Source: a virus
Reading direction: 5' to 3' (one strand)
IMG/VR virus record: IMGVR_UViG_3300032516_000199
Location: 1-24,012 of that record
Length of the DNA stretch: 24,012 nucleotides
Made by a program: the position numbers and the translations under genes. Below the pieces are notes generated by a model. It was not told the origin of the DNA. It ran no database searches and saw nothing but the letters and a program-made list of their open reading frames with translations. Below, piece after piece: positions 5,002 to 13,500 of the stretch. Positions within the stretch are counted from its first letter, which is position 1, and each line of letters opens with the position of its first letter.

Positions 5002-7818
5002 TTAGGCGGGGATTCCGGCGTTGCGGTTAATGCCGCCCGCGGTGCCTCTGTGCTGCGACACCCCTTGGCGTCCCTTCTTTTGCAACGCTGCGATCACCTG
5101 TTTCGCGATCTGCTCTGGAGACTGGTTGGCGCCGTTAATGTTGACGGTGATCGTCGTCGGGCCTGCCGGACGGTATCCGCCCGGGTCGGGGAACGCGGAT
5201 CCGGGTCGCTTCGAGAAGCCAACGTTGATTCCCTGCGCCTTCATTCGCGCCATCTCGAGCTTTGCGTCCTCGAGCGCCCGCGTCGCCAACTTGATCCCGA
5301 TCGGGCCGCCAAGCATCTTCGCCTCGTGCATCTGCGCCTGCGCGTCCTCGAGCGCCCTGCCCGCCTGCCTGCCAGACTGGATTTTGTCAAGCCGGTCGAG
5401 CTCCTTGTTCGACGACAACACCCCCGCGAGCGCGTCCTTGACCGAGTTGATCGCCGACTGGATTTGCGCCCGCACCCCATCCGACGTCGCCTTCGCGAAC
5501 TTGCCGCGCAACTCCTTCAACTGGCCCAAGTAAACGCGAATGTCATCGATGTTCGTGGCCGTGCCGAGCGCCTTCGCCTCCGCAAGTTTCAGCTTGTCGG
5601 ACAGATCGACGAGCGACGCCTGCAAATCGGTCGCGACGCCGTCGTAGAGGCCGCGCATCTGCCGTTGCACGGCCCGAAGTTGGTCGCCCAGGTTCAGCCG
5701 CCGTGTTTTGTCTTTCGTGACGGAGATTTTGCCGACGATCGTGGCCGCCACCTTCTTCAGCGCGGCGATCTGTCCTTGCACGGACGTGATGTCAGCAACG
5801 ATGTCGAGTGAACGCTTTATCGACGCGTCGAACCATGTGTTTCGCTGCGCGGCCGTGATCCCAGCGCCCTTACCCGTTCCCGTCGAAGGTGTTGTTGTCG
5901 TATTGACAGCGACACTGCGGTTCGTTGAGCCGGCGGGCTTCTGCGGCACCGGCAGCTGGAAAGCGAACGCGTCGAACTGAGACTGGGCGCCAAGCAGATA
6001 GCTGGTCGCCATCGACTCTCCCGCAGCCTTCGCGGGAGCGGCCGTCTCGTCAAGTTTCCCCTTGATCGACTTCACCAGCGAGTCCATCCCCGGGATCAGG
6101 GAATGGCCGAGCAGCTTAATGTTGAACGGCTCCACGATCTCCAAGGCAGCCCGCAACGCGTTCTTCTTCAGCACCTCCCAGGCGGCATCCAGGGCGCCGC
6201 CGATGAACGCTCCCAATCTGGCGAAGACCCCGGAGACGTCTCGGGCGAGCCCGACGACCGTGTCGATCACGGCTTGGATCCCCAGCACCTTGACCACGAA
6301 CCGGGAAACCGTCCCGAGCGCCTTGAACTTGTCGGCGACCACTCGGGCGAGCGCCGCCAGAGGCGCAACCACATGGCCCGGCAACGCAACCAACGCACGT
6401 AACAGGGCGGCCGCGATCCTCGGCGACAGTCGCTCCACGATCCCGACGATCGCGACCACGCCGTCAGCAGCCGCCTTCCCCGCAGCCCTGAGCGGATAAA
6501 CAAGGGCGGCCGCGATCCTCGGCGACAGTCGCTCGAGCGGCACCGCTACAGCCAACGCCAACGACACACCGAGCTTGCCTGCGATCCTGCCGATCCCTTT
6601 CGTGAACACCGACGCCGCCACCGCCAACGCCAAATCCCAGTTCTTGATCCAGAACATCGGGTCGGTCAACGTCACGAACGCCGTCACCATCGCAGCCGCC
6701 AGTCCCGGCCCGATCTTCTTCCCCAACGCCACGAAATCGATGGCGGCGATCACGTCGCTGATCCGTCCGGCGATCTCTTTCGTCGCCGACGCAGCCTTCT
6801 TGATCGAGTCCGCGATCCCCTGCCCGATACGCTCCCCCACCCGCGAGAAGTCAACCTGTTCGATCCTCGCTTGCAAACCGTCGCCGATCCCCGTCGCTTT
6901 CGCCCACACGGCATCCCAATCAACGGCAGCGACGGCCGCCGACAGTGTCGACTGCAGTTTCCCGGCGAGGTTCTTCGTCGTGTCGAACACCACGTCGAAC
7001 TTGGCTCGCAACCCTTTGGCCTTAGTCAGCTCGTCTGAGAACTTCAGCAAGCTGCCGAGCGCAACGTCGAAAGCGGGAGCCAGTTGCCCCACGATGCTGC
7101 CGGCGAGATTCTTGAACGTTTCCTGCAGCCGCTTCAGCTTCCCGGGAATCGTGTCACCCAGAGCTCTGGCCGAGCCGCCGAACTCCTTCGTCAGTTCAGC
7201 CAGGATTACCTTCTGTGCCTTCGCCGTCTCACCTAGTTTCGAGAATCCTTTGATTGCTGCCACCTGCGACTTCGTGAACGCAACACCAATCCTTTGCAGT
7301 CGTGCGTAGCCGCGCTCGGGATCGTTCAGCGCCTTCCCAACCTGGAGTGCTGCTTTCTTCATGTCGATCCCCATTGCCACGGAAAGGTCGGCGGTCGCCT
7401 TCGTCGCCTGCGCGAAGATGTCGTTCGTTTTCCCCACCCGATTTTGGATTTGCACAAACGTGAGCAGCATGTTCTCGCCAGCCTGCACCGCTTCGTCATC
7501 TATGCCGGAGTAGTTCGAGATCGACGCTGCCAGCGCATCCACCTGTTTCGCCGTCACGTTTGCGGCCGCCCCCGTCGATTTCAGCACAGCCTGCGTTTGC
7601 GCCGTGGCTTTCTGCTGGTCGGCGAACTCAGACACTCCGGCGCGAACCGTTTTCGCCAGCAGGTCGAGCCCTGCGATGGCTCCTCCGACCTTTGCCAGCG
7701 TGCCGAACGATATGCCGCCTATCGCACGGTTGAACCCGTGCGCCGCTGTCGCAGCGTGTTTGAAGCTGCGTTCCAGCGACGTTGCGTCACCGAGGATCTT
7801 GACCTTGACCTGGGCCAC
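5002..7818 (-). CDS. tape measure protein
   Basis: The 938-aa protein is the longest tail gene and follows the chaperone pair. The start is GTG at 7818 (MAQVKVKILGDATSLERSF), with AAAGG upstream. The N-terminal third carries the TMP-type domain (QVDALAASISNYSGIDDEAVQAG, in part; LLTFVQIQN; ADLSVAMGIDMKKAALQVGKAL). The middle (about 370-560) is hydrophobic and Ala-rich, with likely membrane-interacting helices. The C-terminal part is coiled coil (about 660-830) and ends in a Gly/Ala-rich tail. At roughly 1.5 angstroms per residue the tail would be near 140 nm. The segment VERLSPRIAAAL occurs twice, starting near residues 428 and 461. Confidence 0.95.
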   Translation of the reverse strand: MAQVKVKILGDATSLERSFKHAATAAHGFNRAIGGISFGTLAKVGGAIAGLDLLAKTVRAGVSEFADQQKATAQTQAVLKSTGAAANVTAKQVDALAASISNYSGIDDEAVQAGENMLLTFVQIQNRVGKTNDIFAQATKATADLSVAMGIDMKKAALQVGKALNDPERGYARLQRIGVAFTKSQVAAIKGFSKLGETAKAQKVILAELTKEFGGSARALGDTIPGKLKRLQETFKNLAGSIVGQLAPAFDVALGSLLKFSDELTKAKGLRAKFDVVFDTTKNLAGKLQSTLSAAVAAVDWDAVWAKATGIGDGLQARIEQVDFSRVGERIGQGIADSIKKAASATKEIAGRISDVIAAIDFVALGKKIGPGLAAAMVTAFVTLTDPMFWIKNWDLALAVAASVFTKGIGRIAGKLGVSLALAVAVPLERLSPRIAAALVYPLRAAGKAAADGVVAIVGIVERLSPRIAAALLRALVALPGHVVAPLAALARVVADKFKALGTVSRFVVKVLGIQAVIDTVVGLARDVSGVFARLGAFIGGALDAAWEVLKKNALRAALEIVEPFNIKLLGHSLIPGMDSLVKSIKGKLDETAAPAKAAGESMATSYLLGAQSQFDAFAFQLPVPQKPAGSTNRSVAVNTTTTPSTGTGKGAGITAAQRNTWFDASIKRSLDIVADITSVQGQIAALKKVAATIVGKISVTKDKTRRLNLGDQLRAVQRQMRGLYDGVATDLQASLVDLSDKLKLAEAKALGTATNIDDIRVYLGQLKELRGKFAKATSDGVRAQIQSAINSVKDALAGVLSSNKELDRLDKIQSGRQAGRALEDAQAQMHEAKMLGGPIGIKLATRALEDAKLEMARMKAQGINVGFSKRPGSAFPDPGGYRPAGPTTITVNINGANQSPEQIAKQVIAALQKKGRQGVSQHRGTAGGINRNAGIPA
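6404..6534. repeat. 32-bp perfect direct repeat, 99 bp apart, in tape measure gene
   Basis: Bases 6404-6435 and 6503-6534 are identical. The 99-bp offset equals 33 codons, so the copies keep frame and encode the repeated VERLSPRIAAAL segments. It looks like a recent partial duplication lengthening the tape measure. Confidence 0.85.
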
Positions 7819-8052
7819 CTAGCCGCCTTTGCCTAGCAGCGCCTCACTCAAATCAGCCGCCTCCAACAGTTGCTGCGGAGTGATTCCCCCAATGTCGTTC
7901 GGTGTCAGACCGCATGCGTGACCGATTCCAGCATCCCAATAAGATTCGGGTCGCTCCCCGGAGGATCCGAATCGCTCGTCGAATCGTCGCCAGAAGAACT
8001 CGGAGTCGCGCTGCTGGTTGTAGGCGTCTCGTTCGACAGCAGCGCGACCGGC
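7819..8052 (-). CDS. tail assembly chaperone frameshift extension (gpT-like)
   Basis: A second frame, -1 relative to the short form, runs from the proposed shift at 8052 to a stop at 7819 abutting the tape measure start. It lacks its own start with a ribosome binding site. It encodes about 77 residues: NQQRDSEFFWRRFDERFG, then RPESYWDAGIGHACG and LTPNDIGGITPQQLLEAADLSEALLG. It is a normal folded, mixed sequence, unlike the low-complexity short-form tail. A -1 shift would give a 174-aa fused protein, as in the classic G-GT system. The frame relation is seen directly; the shift itself is inferred. Confidence 0.75.
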   Translation of the reverse strand, partial: AGRAAVERDAYNQQRDSEFFWRRFDERFGSSGERPESYWDAGIGHACGLTPNDIGGITPQQLLEAADLSEALLGKGG

Positions 8053-8342
8053 GGGGGGAGCGCCTCCTCTTCCCCAACGACGATCGTGATCGACCCTGCC
8101 TGCGCGTCCCACAACGCGTCCTCGTCAACCGGTTTCCCATGTCGCTGCAACGCGAGCACGCAGAACGCGACCAGCACGTCCGAGTCTCCCGTCCGCATCG
8201 CCTCGTCGAGCTCGCCGACCCGCAATCCGGTCAGCCGCTTGATCGTGTGAAGTTCGCGGTTGGTGAAGTAACCCAGGTCGACGTCGTATTCGCCGTCATA
8301 GCCTGCCTGCACACCCTCGATCACGATCTTCGTTTCGCTCAT
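7905..8342 (-). CDS. tail assembly chaperone, short form (gpG-like)
   Basis: This 145-aa product begins with beta strands (KIVIEGVQAGYDGEYDVDLG), then a helical region with an LHTIKRLTGLRVGELDEAM segment and LVAFCVLALQRHGKPVDEDA, as in chaperones such as gpG of lambda or gp13-type proteins. After about residue 95 it becomes a low-complexity Ser/Thr/Asp/Pro tail, which is what is read if no frameshift takes place. It sits directly before the tape measure gene, the defining position for this pair. It helps to keep the tape measure soluble during tail assembly. Confidence 0.84.
   Translation of the reverse strand: MSETKIVIEGVQAGYDGEYDVDLGYFTNRELHTIKRLTGLRVGELDEAMRTGDSDVLVAFCVLALQRHGKPVDEDALWDAQAGSITIVVGEEEALPPPVALLSNETPTTSSATPSSSGDDSTSDSDPPGSDPNLIGMLESVTHAV
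8052..8058 (-). promoter_or_regulatory. candidate -1 ribosomal frameshift site CCCCCCG
   Basis: On the minus strand the short-form codons are CTC CCC CCG. The heptamer C CCC CCG fits X XXY YYZ in the correct zero frame, and both tRNAs can re-pair after a one-base slip. It lies upstream of the point where the short form turns low-complexity and inside the overlap of the two frames. I did not find a better slippery heptamer nearer the end. Confidence 0.6.
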
Positions 8343-8737
8343 GCCGCGTTGATCCTTTCCGCAATCCGGTCAAGCATCGCGTCGAATGACCGGACGATCT
8401 CGTGCTTGTTCTGCTCGAGCGCCGGCTGATACGCCTTCTCCATCAGCAGCTCACCGAACCTGCTGCGCCGCTTCCTTCCCCTGCCTCGAACGCCTTTCTG
8501 CCTTGGAACCACATACACCTCTTTCTGGGTGATTCCGATCCTCGCTTTGTCCCACGGGTCTCCCGCATCCAGGTTCGTGATCTCGACGGCAGCGAGATAC
8601 TGCGCCCGTCGTTGGACTGGCCTGGCTGCATCCCTCAACACGCCACGCAGTTCTTTGCGCGCCTGCGGTGAGGCCTCCGCCAACGCCCTGCTCAGCTCCC
8701 GCAGGCCTTCGACTCGGATCTCACCGACAGGCGGCAT
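8339..8737 (-). CDS. HK97 gp10-like tail/neck protein
   Basis: This 132-aa protein has the gp10 pattern: RVEGLRELSRALAEASPQAR helix at the N-terminus, a second helix LRDAARPVQRRAQYLA, a positively charged loop (RQKGVRGRGRKRRSRFG) and a C-terminal helix EIVRSFDAMLDRIAERINAA. gp10-like proteins act in tail completion or the head-tail junction. It lies after the tail tube gene, whereas it more often precedes the terminator. No ribosome binding site is visible, so it is probably translated by coupling to the tube gene. Its stop overlaps the next ATG (ATGA). Confidence 0.84.
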   Translation of the reverse strand: MPPVGEIRVEGLRELSRALAEASPQARKELRGVLRDAARPVQRRAQYLAAVEITNLDAGDPWDKARIGITQKEVYVVPRQKGVRGRGRKRRSRFGELLMEKAYQPALEQNKHEIVRSFDAMLDRIAERINAA

Positions 8738-9148
8738 TTACGAGGTCGCGACCGTGATCGTTCCGTTGACGGGCATCTCGAGCGGCGTCATCGCGGCGTC
8801 GCCCACTGCTCCCGACACCGGATTGTAGGTCAGCAGCGGACAATACCCAGTGAACTTCGGGTTCAGAGTACCGACCGTGTTTCCCGACGGGTAGACGACC
8901 ACCTCGAGCGTTCCCGCCGCCACGAACTTCGCGTTCACGATCGAGTGCAACGTGCTCGCACCGAACGCCGAGAACGCCGTGAACGTGAACTTGTCGTCGC
9001 GGATTCCGGCGAGATGCTGCTGTCCGCCGGCGCCCATCGCCGTCACGTTCACATCGGCTGCCGACATATCGACCGCGACCGACTGGATCGACGTTGAAAT
9101 GTCGGTGCCGTCCAACTGCACCACTGCGTTACGCAATACGTAAGCCAC
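8738..9148 (-). CDS. major tail tube protein
   Basis: The start is GTG at 9148 with AGGAGG five bases upstream; this strong ribosome binding site overlaps the stop of the terminator gene, as expected for a highly expressed subunit. The 136-aa protein is nearly all beta: VVQLDGTDISTSIQSVAVD, FTFTAFSAFGASTLHS, GTLEVVVYPSG and a C-terminal PVNGTITVATS. The pattern of an early 'DGTDIS' strand and a later 'FTGYCPLLTYNPVSG' resembles siphovirus tail tube proteins. Many hexameric rings of it would stack around the tape measure. The stop TAA directly abuts the next ATG. Confidence 0.83.
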   Translation of the reverse strand: MAYVLRNAVVQLDGTDISTSIQSVAVDMSAADVNVTAMGAGGQQHLAGIRDDKFTFTAFSAFGASTLHSIVNAKFVAAGTLEVVVYPSGNTVGTLNPKFTGYCPLLTYNPVSGAVGDAAMTPLEMPVNGTITVATS

Positions 9149-9157
9149 AATTCCCTC

Positions 9158-9568
9158 CTAGAGCCACACTTCGACAGACCAGTCAGAACCTAAGACCGGG
9201 CCGCCTTGGTCTCGCGCATACGGCTGCTCGCCGGTAGCGCCCGTCACATGCAAGTCCTGCACCAAACCACCGAGCGTCGTGTCGGCTTCTAACGCCTGCT
9301 TGACCGACAGGTCACCGTCCGCCGCGAGATAACGGTCGAGCAGTCTTTGAGCTCCCTGATCCGACACCAGCGCCACATACGCGGTGACGGTGAAGTTAGG
9401 TCGGTGAACACCGCCGTGCATCGCCTGGTCGTACTCGACGGGACCGCGGGTGATCTGCGCGCACGGCGGCGTCGCGTTCGCCATCTGCCACGCCGACACC
9501 TGCATGCCGGGAATGACCCGCAGCGCCGACGCGAGCGCGACCCGCACGTCAGAGATGTCGGCGCTCAC
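9158..9568 (-). CDS. tail terminator / tail completion protein
   Basis: This 136-aa protein overlaps the connector stop as ATGA. It begins with a helix over ISDVRVALASALRVIPG, continues with PPCAQITRGPVEYDQAM and a strand NFTVTAYVALVSDQGAQ, and then LLDRYLAADGDLSVKQALEAD with LGGLVQDLHVTGATG. This is the usual arrangement of tail terminators in siphoviruses, including the 'one dimension per residue' ring helix around LLDRYL. The protein caps the finished tail tube and joins it to the head. Position between connector and tail tube agrees. Confidence 0.82.
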   Translation of the reverse strand: MSADISDVRVALASALRVIPGMQVSAWQMANATPPCAQITRGPVEYDQAMHGGVHRPNFTVTAYVALVSDQGAQRLLDRYLAADGDLSVKQALEADTTLGGLVQDLHVTGATGEQPYARDQGGPVLGSDWSVEVWL

Positions 9569-10170
9569 GCGGCCAGCACCCCGGAGCCGCGCACCAAGTT
9601 GTCAAGCAGCCACGAAACATCAGGGTCGATTCTCGAGATCCGAACTGGTGCGTTGTCGATCCCTAAGCCGACGACGCCGAACGGCGCCTCCCGTGCCCGG
9701 CGCAGCAGCCGGGTCGCCATGATCGTCGTCGCTTCCTTCACCTGCGGCGGGGTTGTCAGCCAGCCGAACTGGCCGGTCACGAGCACCGACCGCGGTGCCG
9801 TCGAGAAACGCAGGCTCGAATAGGGGTTCGGCTCGAGCCGCTCATACGGTTTCCCGTCCGCCGTCGCATTGTACGGCCACAACAGATAATCGGTGTTGGA
9901 CGCCCACACCGTCTCGAAGGTGGCGTTCCCGTCCGTGTCGGTCGCGACAGTCGCCGCCGAGATCAGGTCGTCGATAAGCACGTAGCCGAGCTCCGTCGCC
10001 GAGTAGTAGCGTGACACGGCTGTGCCGGACGAATAGAACGTGCGGTCGCAATACTCTTCGATCCCTGCTTCGGCAGCGTTGATCGCCTGCTGCGCGTCGT
10101 AATCCGCGAACGAAAACCCGATCAGCTCGGACGTGTTCTTCAGTTCGGTCAGCTGCACGTAGTTGCTCAT
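9565..10170 (-). CDS. head-tail connector (HK97 gp6-like adaptor)
   Basis: The start is the ATG at 10170 overlapping the previous stop (ATGA), giving 201 aa. The longer upstream frame is a shadow. The protein has the gp6/adaptor layout: an N-terminal helical part (DYDAQQAINAAEAGIEEYCD) ending in a Cys-Asp-Arg-Thr segment, a beta insertion (YYSATELGYVLIDDLIS), the typical VLVTGQFGW strand, and a C-terminal helix (PQVKEATTIMATRLLRRARE). Such proteins dock on the portal and form the next ring of the neck. It begins the connector and tail block after the accessory segment. Confidence 0.86.
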   Translation of the reverse strand: MSNYVQLTELKNTSELIGFSFADYDAQQAINAAEAGIEEYCDRTFYSSGTAVSRYYSATELGYVLIDDLISAATVATDTDGNATFETVWASNTDYLLWPYNATADGKPYERLEPNPYSSLRFSTAPRSVLVTGQFGWLTTPPQVKEATTIMATRLLRRAREAPFGVVGLGIDNAPVRISRIDPDVSWLLDNLVRGSGVLAA

Positions 10171-10523
10171 CCGATCGCCGCCGTCACCTGGACGAGGAAC
10201 GGGTCGGCGTTCGGGAACGTTTGCACGGTTCCGGACGCGAACCGCACCTGCCATTCGCCGCAATACAACCCTGGCACGGCGGTGTCGTTCGCACCCCAGT
10301 TGTAATGGATTTGTCCCATCGCCCCCGTGCCTCCCGTTCCGTTACCGACCTGATCGATAATCGCGGTTCCGGCGACCGTCAATGTTCCGCCGGAAATAGG
10401 GGCGATCCGCAAGATAACGGTTGCGTTCTCGACCGACACAGCGGTGCCACCGGAGTTTTCTACCGTCGCTTCCAGACGCGACGCTCCGTCGCCCTGCTTT
10501 ATCAGGAAATCCGGGTCAGGCAT
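10167..10523 (-). CDS. BppU-N-like beta-sandwich protein (118 aa)
   Basis: The ATG at 10523 shares a base with the stop of the repeat protein (TAATG). The sequence follows a well-known phage pattern: an opening DFLIKQGDGASRLEATVEN, a strand VENATVILRIAPI, a middle GAMGQIHYNWGANDT, the signature AVPGLYCGEWQVRF, and an end GTVQTFPNADPFLVQV. This matches the small beta domain found at the N-terminus of BppU-type baseplate proteins and as a free-standing protein in many phages. The free-standing form has no fixed function. It could link the repeat protein to the virion. Its stop overlaps the connector start (ATGA). Confidence 0.78.
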   Translation of the reverse strand: MPDPDFLIKQGDGASRLEATVENSGGTAVSVENATVILRIAPISGGTLTVAGTAIIDQVGNGTGGTGAMGQIHYNWGANDTAVPGLYCGEWQVRFASGTVQTFPNADPFLVQVTAAIG

Positions 10524-13500
10524 TAGCCCACCGGCGCTTTCGTTCTGCTGCCATTCATTCTCACGATTGTAGGTTCGCCATCGGTCAATATCAGTGTTCG
10601 CGTTCGCCCGTTCGCCCCCGGCGCGAGCGTCCGATAGGTGAACGACGGTCCAGCGCCCGCGCCAGCGTTGCCGGCGTTGCAGCTGGCGGTCGCGAGCGCC
10701 CTGACGCCCACGACATACGAGGTAAACGAGAGGTAGCCGACCTTGCCTGCCGCTGTCGCGGTGGCGCGGCTGCCGCTGATCGCGAGCCAGGGTGCGCCCG
10801 CCGCCGCAGCCGCAGCCGCTGTCGCCCGAACGCCGCTAAGCCTGATCCGTGGCGCTCCTGCTGTCGCGGTCGCGGTCGCCAGGGCGCGGCTGCCTGCCAG
10901 CGAGCTCGACAGGTTAACGGTGCCGCCGTTCGCTGCTGCTGTGGCGGTCGCGCGGACGCCCGTGATCGAGATGCGCGGCGTGCCGACGGTGGCGGCAGCC
11001 GTGGCGGTCGCCCTGATTCCCGCTGCGAGACGCAGCCTCGGGCTGCCCGCGCCTGCCGCCGCGGTCGCCAGGGCGCGCACGCCCGTGATGCTGACAGGGC
11101 CGACGACGCTGACCGTGCCGGCGTTCCCGGTTGCGCTCGCTGCTGCACGTCTCCCGGGGATCAAGATCGTTGGGCTGCCCGCCCGTGCGGCCGCAGCGGC
11201 AGGGGCGCGAACACCGAGATACGAGAGTTTGGGGGCTCCCGCGGTCGCTGCAGCTGTCGCCGCGGCGCGTGCTCCGCTGAGCCGGCAGTCGTAGGCGAGA
11301 GCGCCGTTCTTTGCCGCTGCCGTCGCGACCGCACGGACGCCCGAGACGTAAACGGAGCCGCCGACGATCAGCGAACCTGCGTTACCGACAGCCGTCGCGA
11401 GCGCCCTTACGCCCGTGACGGCGACCTTGACCGTTCCTTGCGTCCCTGCGGCCGTGGCTGCCGCTCTTACGCCCGTCGGCGCGACCTTCGGGGTTCCGGG
11501 GTTCCCTGCCGCCGATGCTGTAGCGCGTGCTCCTGCGACCGATAGGTGGACGGTGTTGAGGAGCGTTCCGGCGTTTCCTGTCGAGGTCGCCGTGGCCCTG
11601 GTGCCGGTGACGGCGATCCTGATGGTGCCGGGTTTCGCCGCCGCGGTCGCTGCCGCCCTGGCGCCGGTGACGGTGGAGGTGAACGCGACCGTGCCGGCTG
11701 TCGCTGCGGCTGTGGCGAGCGCCCTAGCGCCGGTAAGCGCCAGTTTCGGGCTACCTTTATTTCCGGCGGCGGTCGCTGTCGCCCTGACGCCGGTGATGAG
11801 CATGTTGGCGCCGGACGAAACGCTGCCCGCGTTCCCAGATGCTGTTGCTGCCGCTCGAGCTCCGGTGACCGAGAGTTTGACGGTGCCGGGTTTCGCTGCG
11901 GCTGTGGCGCTCGCTCGCGCACCCGACACCGTCTGCCGCGTCGAGCCCGCCGTAGCAGCTGCGGCAGCCGTGGCACGGACACCAGTGACCGAGATGCGGG
12001 CAGTCCCGGGTTTTCCTGCGGCCGTGGCCGCAGCCCGGACGCCCGTGATCGTGACGGCGGCGCTGACGGTGCCGGATTTTCCTGCTGCCGTTGCGGCAGC
12101 ACGAACACCGGTGGCGGAAACCCTGACGGTGCCGGCGTTCGCCGCGGCAGTTGCGGCTGCGCGGACGCCGGTGACGCTGATCCCGAAATTGACCTGGCCT
12201 GCGTTCGCCGCCACCGTGGCCGCAGCGCGGACGCCTCCGATCTTGATCGTCGGGGTGCCCGGCTTCCCTGCCGCGGTCGCCGTTGCCCGGACTCCCGTGA
12301 TCGTGATGCTGGCGCCGCTCGAGATGCTGCCCGGGTTGGCCGTCGCTGTGGCTGCAGCGCGAACACCGGTGGCGGCGACCTTGGGCGTGCCCGGCGTGCC
12401 TGCCGCAGTCGCGGCAGCGCGGACGCCGGTGACGGTCGACGTGAACGCAACCGAGCCCGGCTTCGCCGCCGCGGTCGCCGCAGCACGGACGCCCGTGGCG
12501 GCAACCTTCGGGGTGCCCGGCTTCGCTGCCGCAGTCGCGGCAGCGCGGACGCCGGTGACGGTCGACGTGAACACAACGGTGCCCGGCTTGCCTGCGGCCG
12601 TTGCGGCGGCTCGAACACCCGTGATTCTGATGTTCTGCTCGGCGGTGACGGTGCCCGGCTTGCCTGCGGCAGCGGCGGTCGCGCGAACACCGGTGGCGGC
12701 AACCTTCGGCGAGCCCGGCTTCGCTGCCGCCGTCGCAGTGGCGCGAACACCCGTGAGCCGGTAGTCGTACTTGACGGTGCCGATCTTGCCTGCCGCCGTT
12801 GCGGTCGCTCGAACGCCGGTGATGCTGATGTTCGTGATGCCGGACGAAACAGGTTTAAGTGCGAACCCGACAACCCCCCAGCTGTCGGCGAGCGCCATCC
12901 CGTATGTGTTGGGGCCGCCGACCGTGACAGCCGCGTAGTTCGGCTTGTAGTTCATGTCAGATGTGCTGGTGGCGGGAGTCCAGGTGCCGCTCGATCTGGA
13001 CTTTGGGATCCCTGGCACGGTGGCCGGGTCAGCTCCGTTCAGGTAGTAGTAGTTGACCGCGTCACGCGCACCCGACCGCCGCGTCACAATCCAGTAGGAG
13101 GTTCCGACTACGAGGGTCGCGCTGACCGCGAACGTTTCGTCCCTGAAGGTTCCCCACGCCGTCATCGCCGACCATGCCAGCGTGGGAGACGAACCTACCG
13201 GGGTGCCCGACGGGCTTCCCGCCGAATCCGTCTGGATCTCCACAACCAGGTTGTCACCAGGGTCGGATCCGCCTACCGCGGCACAAGAAAGAACGACGGA
13301 CTGGAGGTTCGTACCGGCCGCCGTGAACGGGATCCCCCACATTTCCTGAATACCGGTGGCACCCTGCACCCCAAAGAGGGCGGTGGTGCCCGTCAGATAG
13401 CTTTCCTCGGGCGTCGCGGTCTGCAGCTGTATCGTGGCGTCGGTTCCCGTTGCCGTCGAATACTCCGCGACCGCTTCGGCCCACGGGCCTCCGTACCCGC

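Noticed and set aside
4321-5811. Plus-strand frame of 496 aa rich in Arg and Val
   Set aside because: It lies antisense to the minor tail and tape measure genes. The Arg-rich composition is typical of shadow frames in GC-rich DNA, and no ribosome binding site is seen.
11415-12764. Long plus-strand frame (449 aa) full of Pro/Ala/Val repeats, and other long frames across 10.5-14.3 kb
   Set aside because: They are antisense or out-of-frame images of the GC-rich repeat array, where stops are rare. They lack start signals and lie opposite a well-supported gene.
10712-12820. Regular DNA repeats considered as a CRISPR array
   Set aside because: Units are coding, in frame, have no unique spacers between identical repeats, and vary along their whole length.
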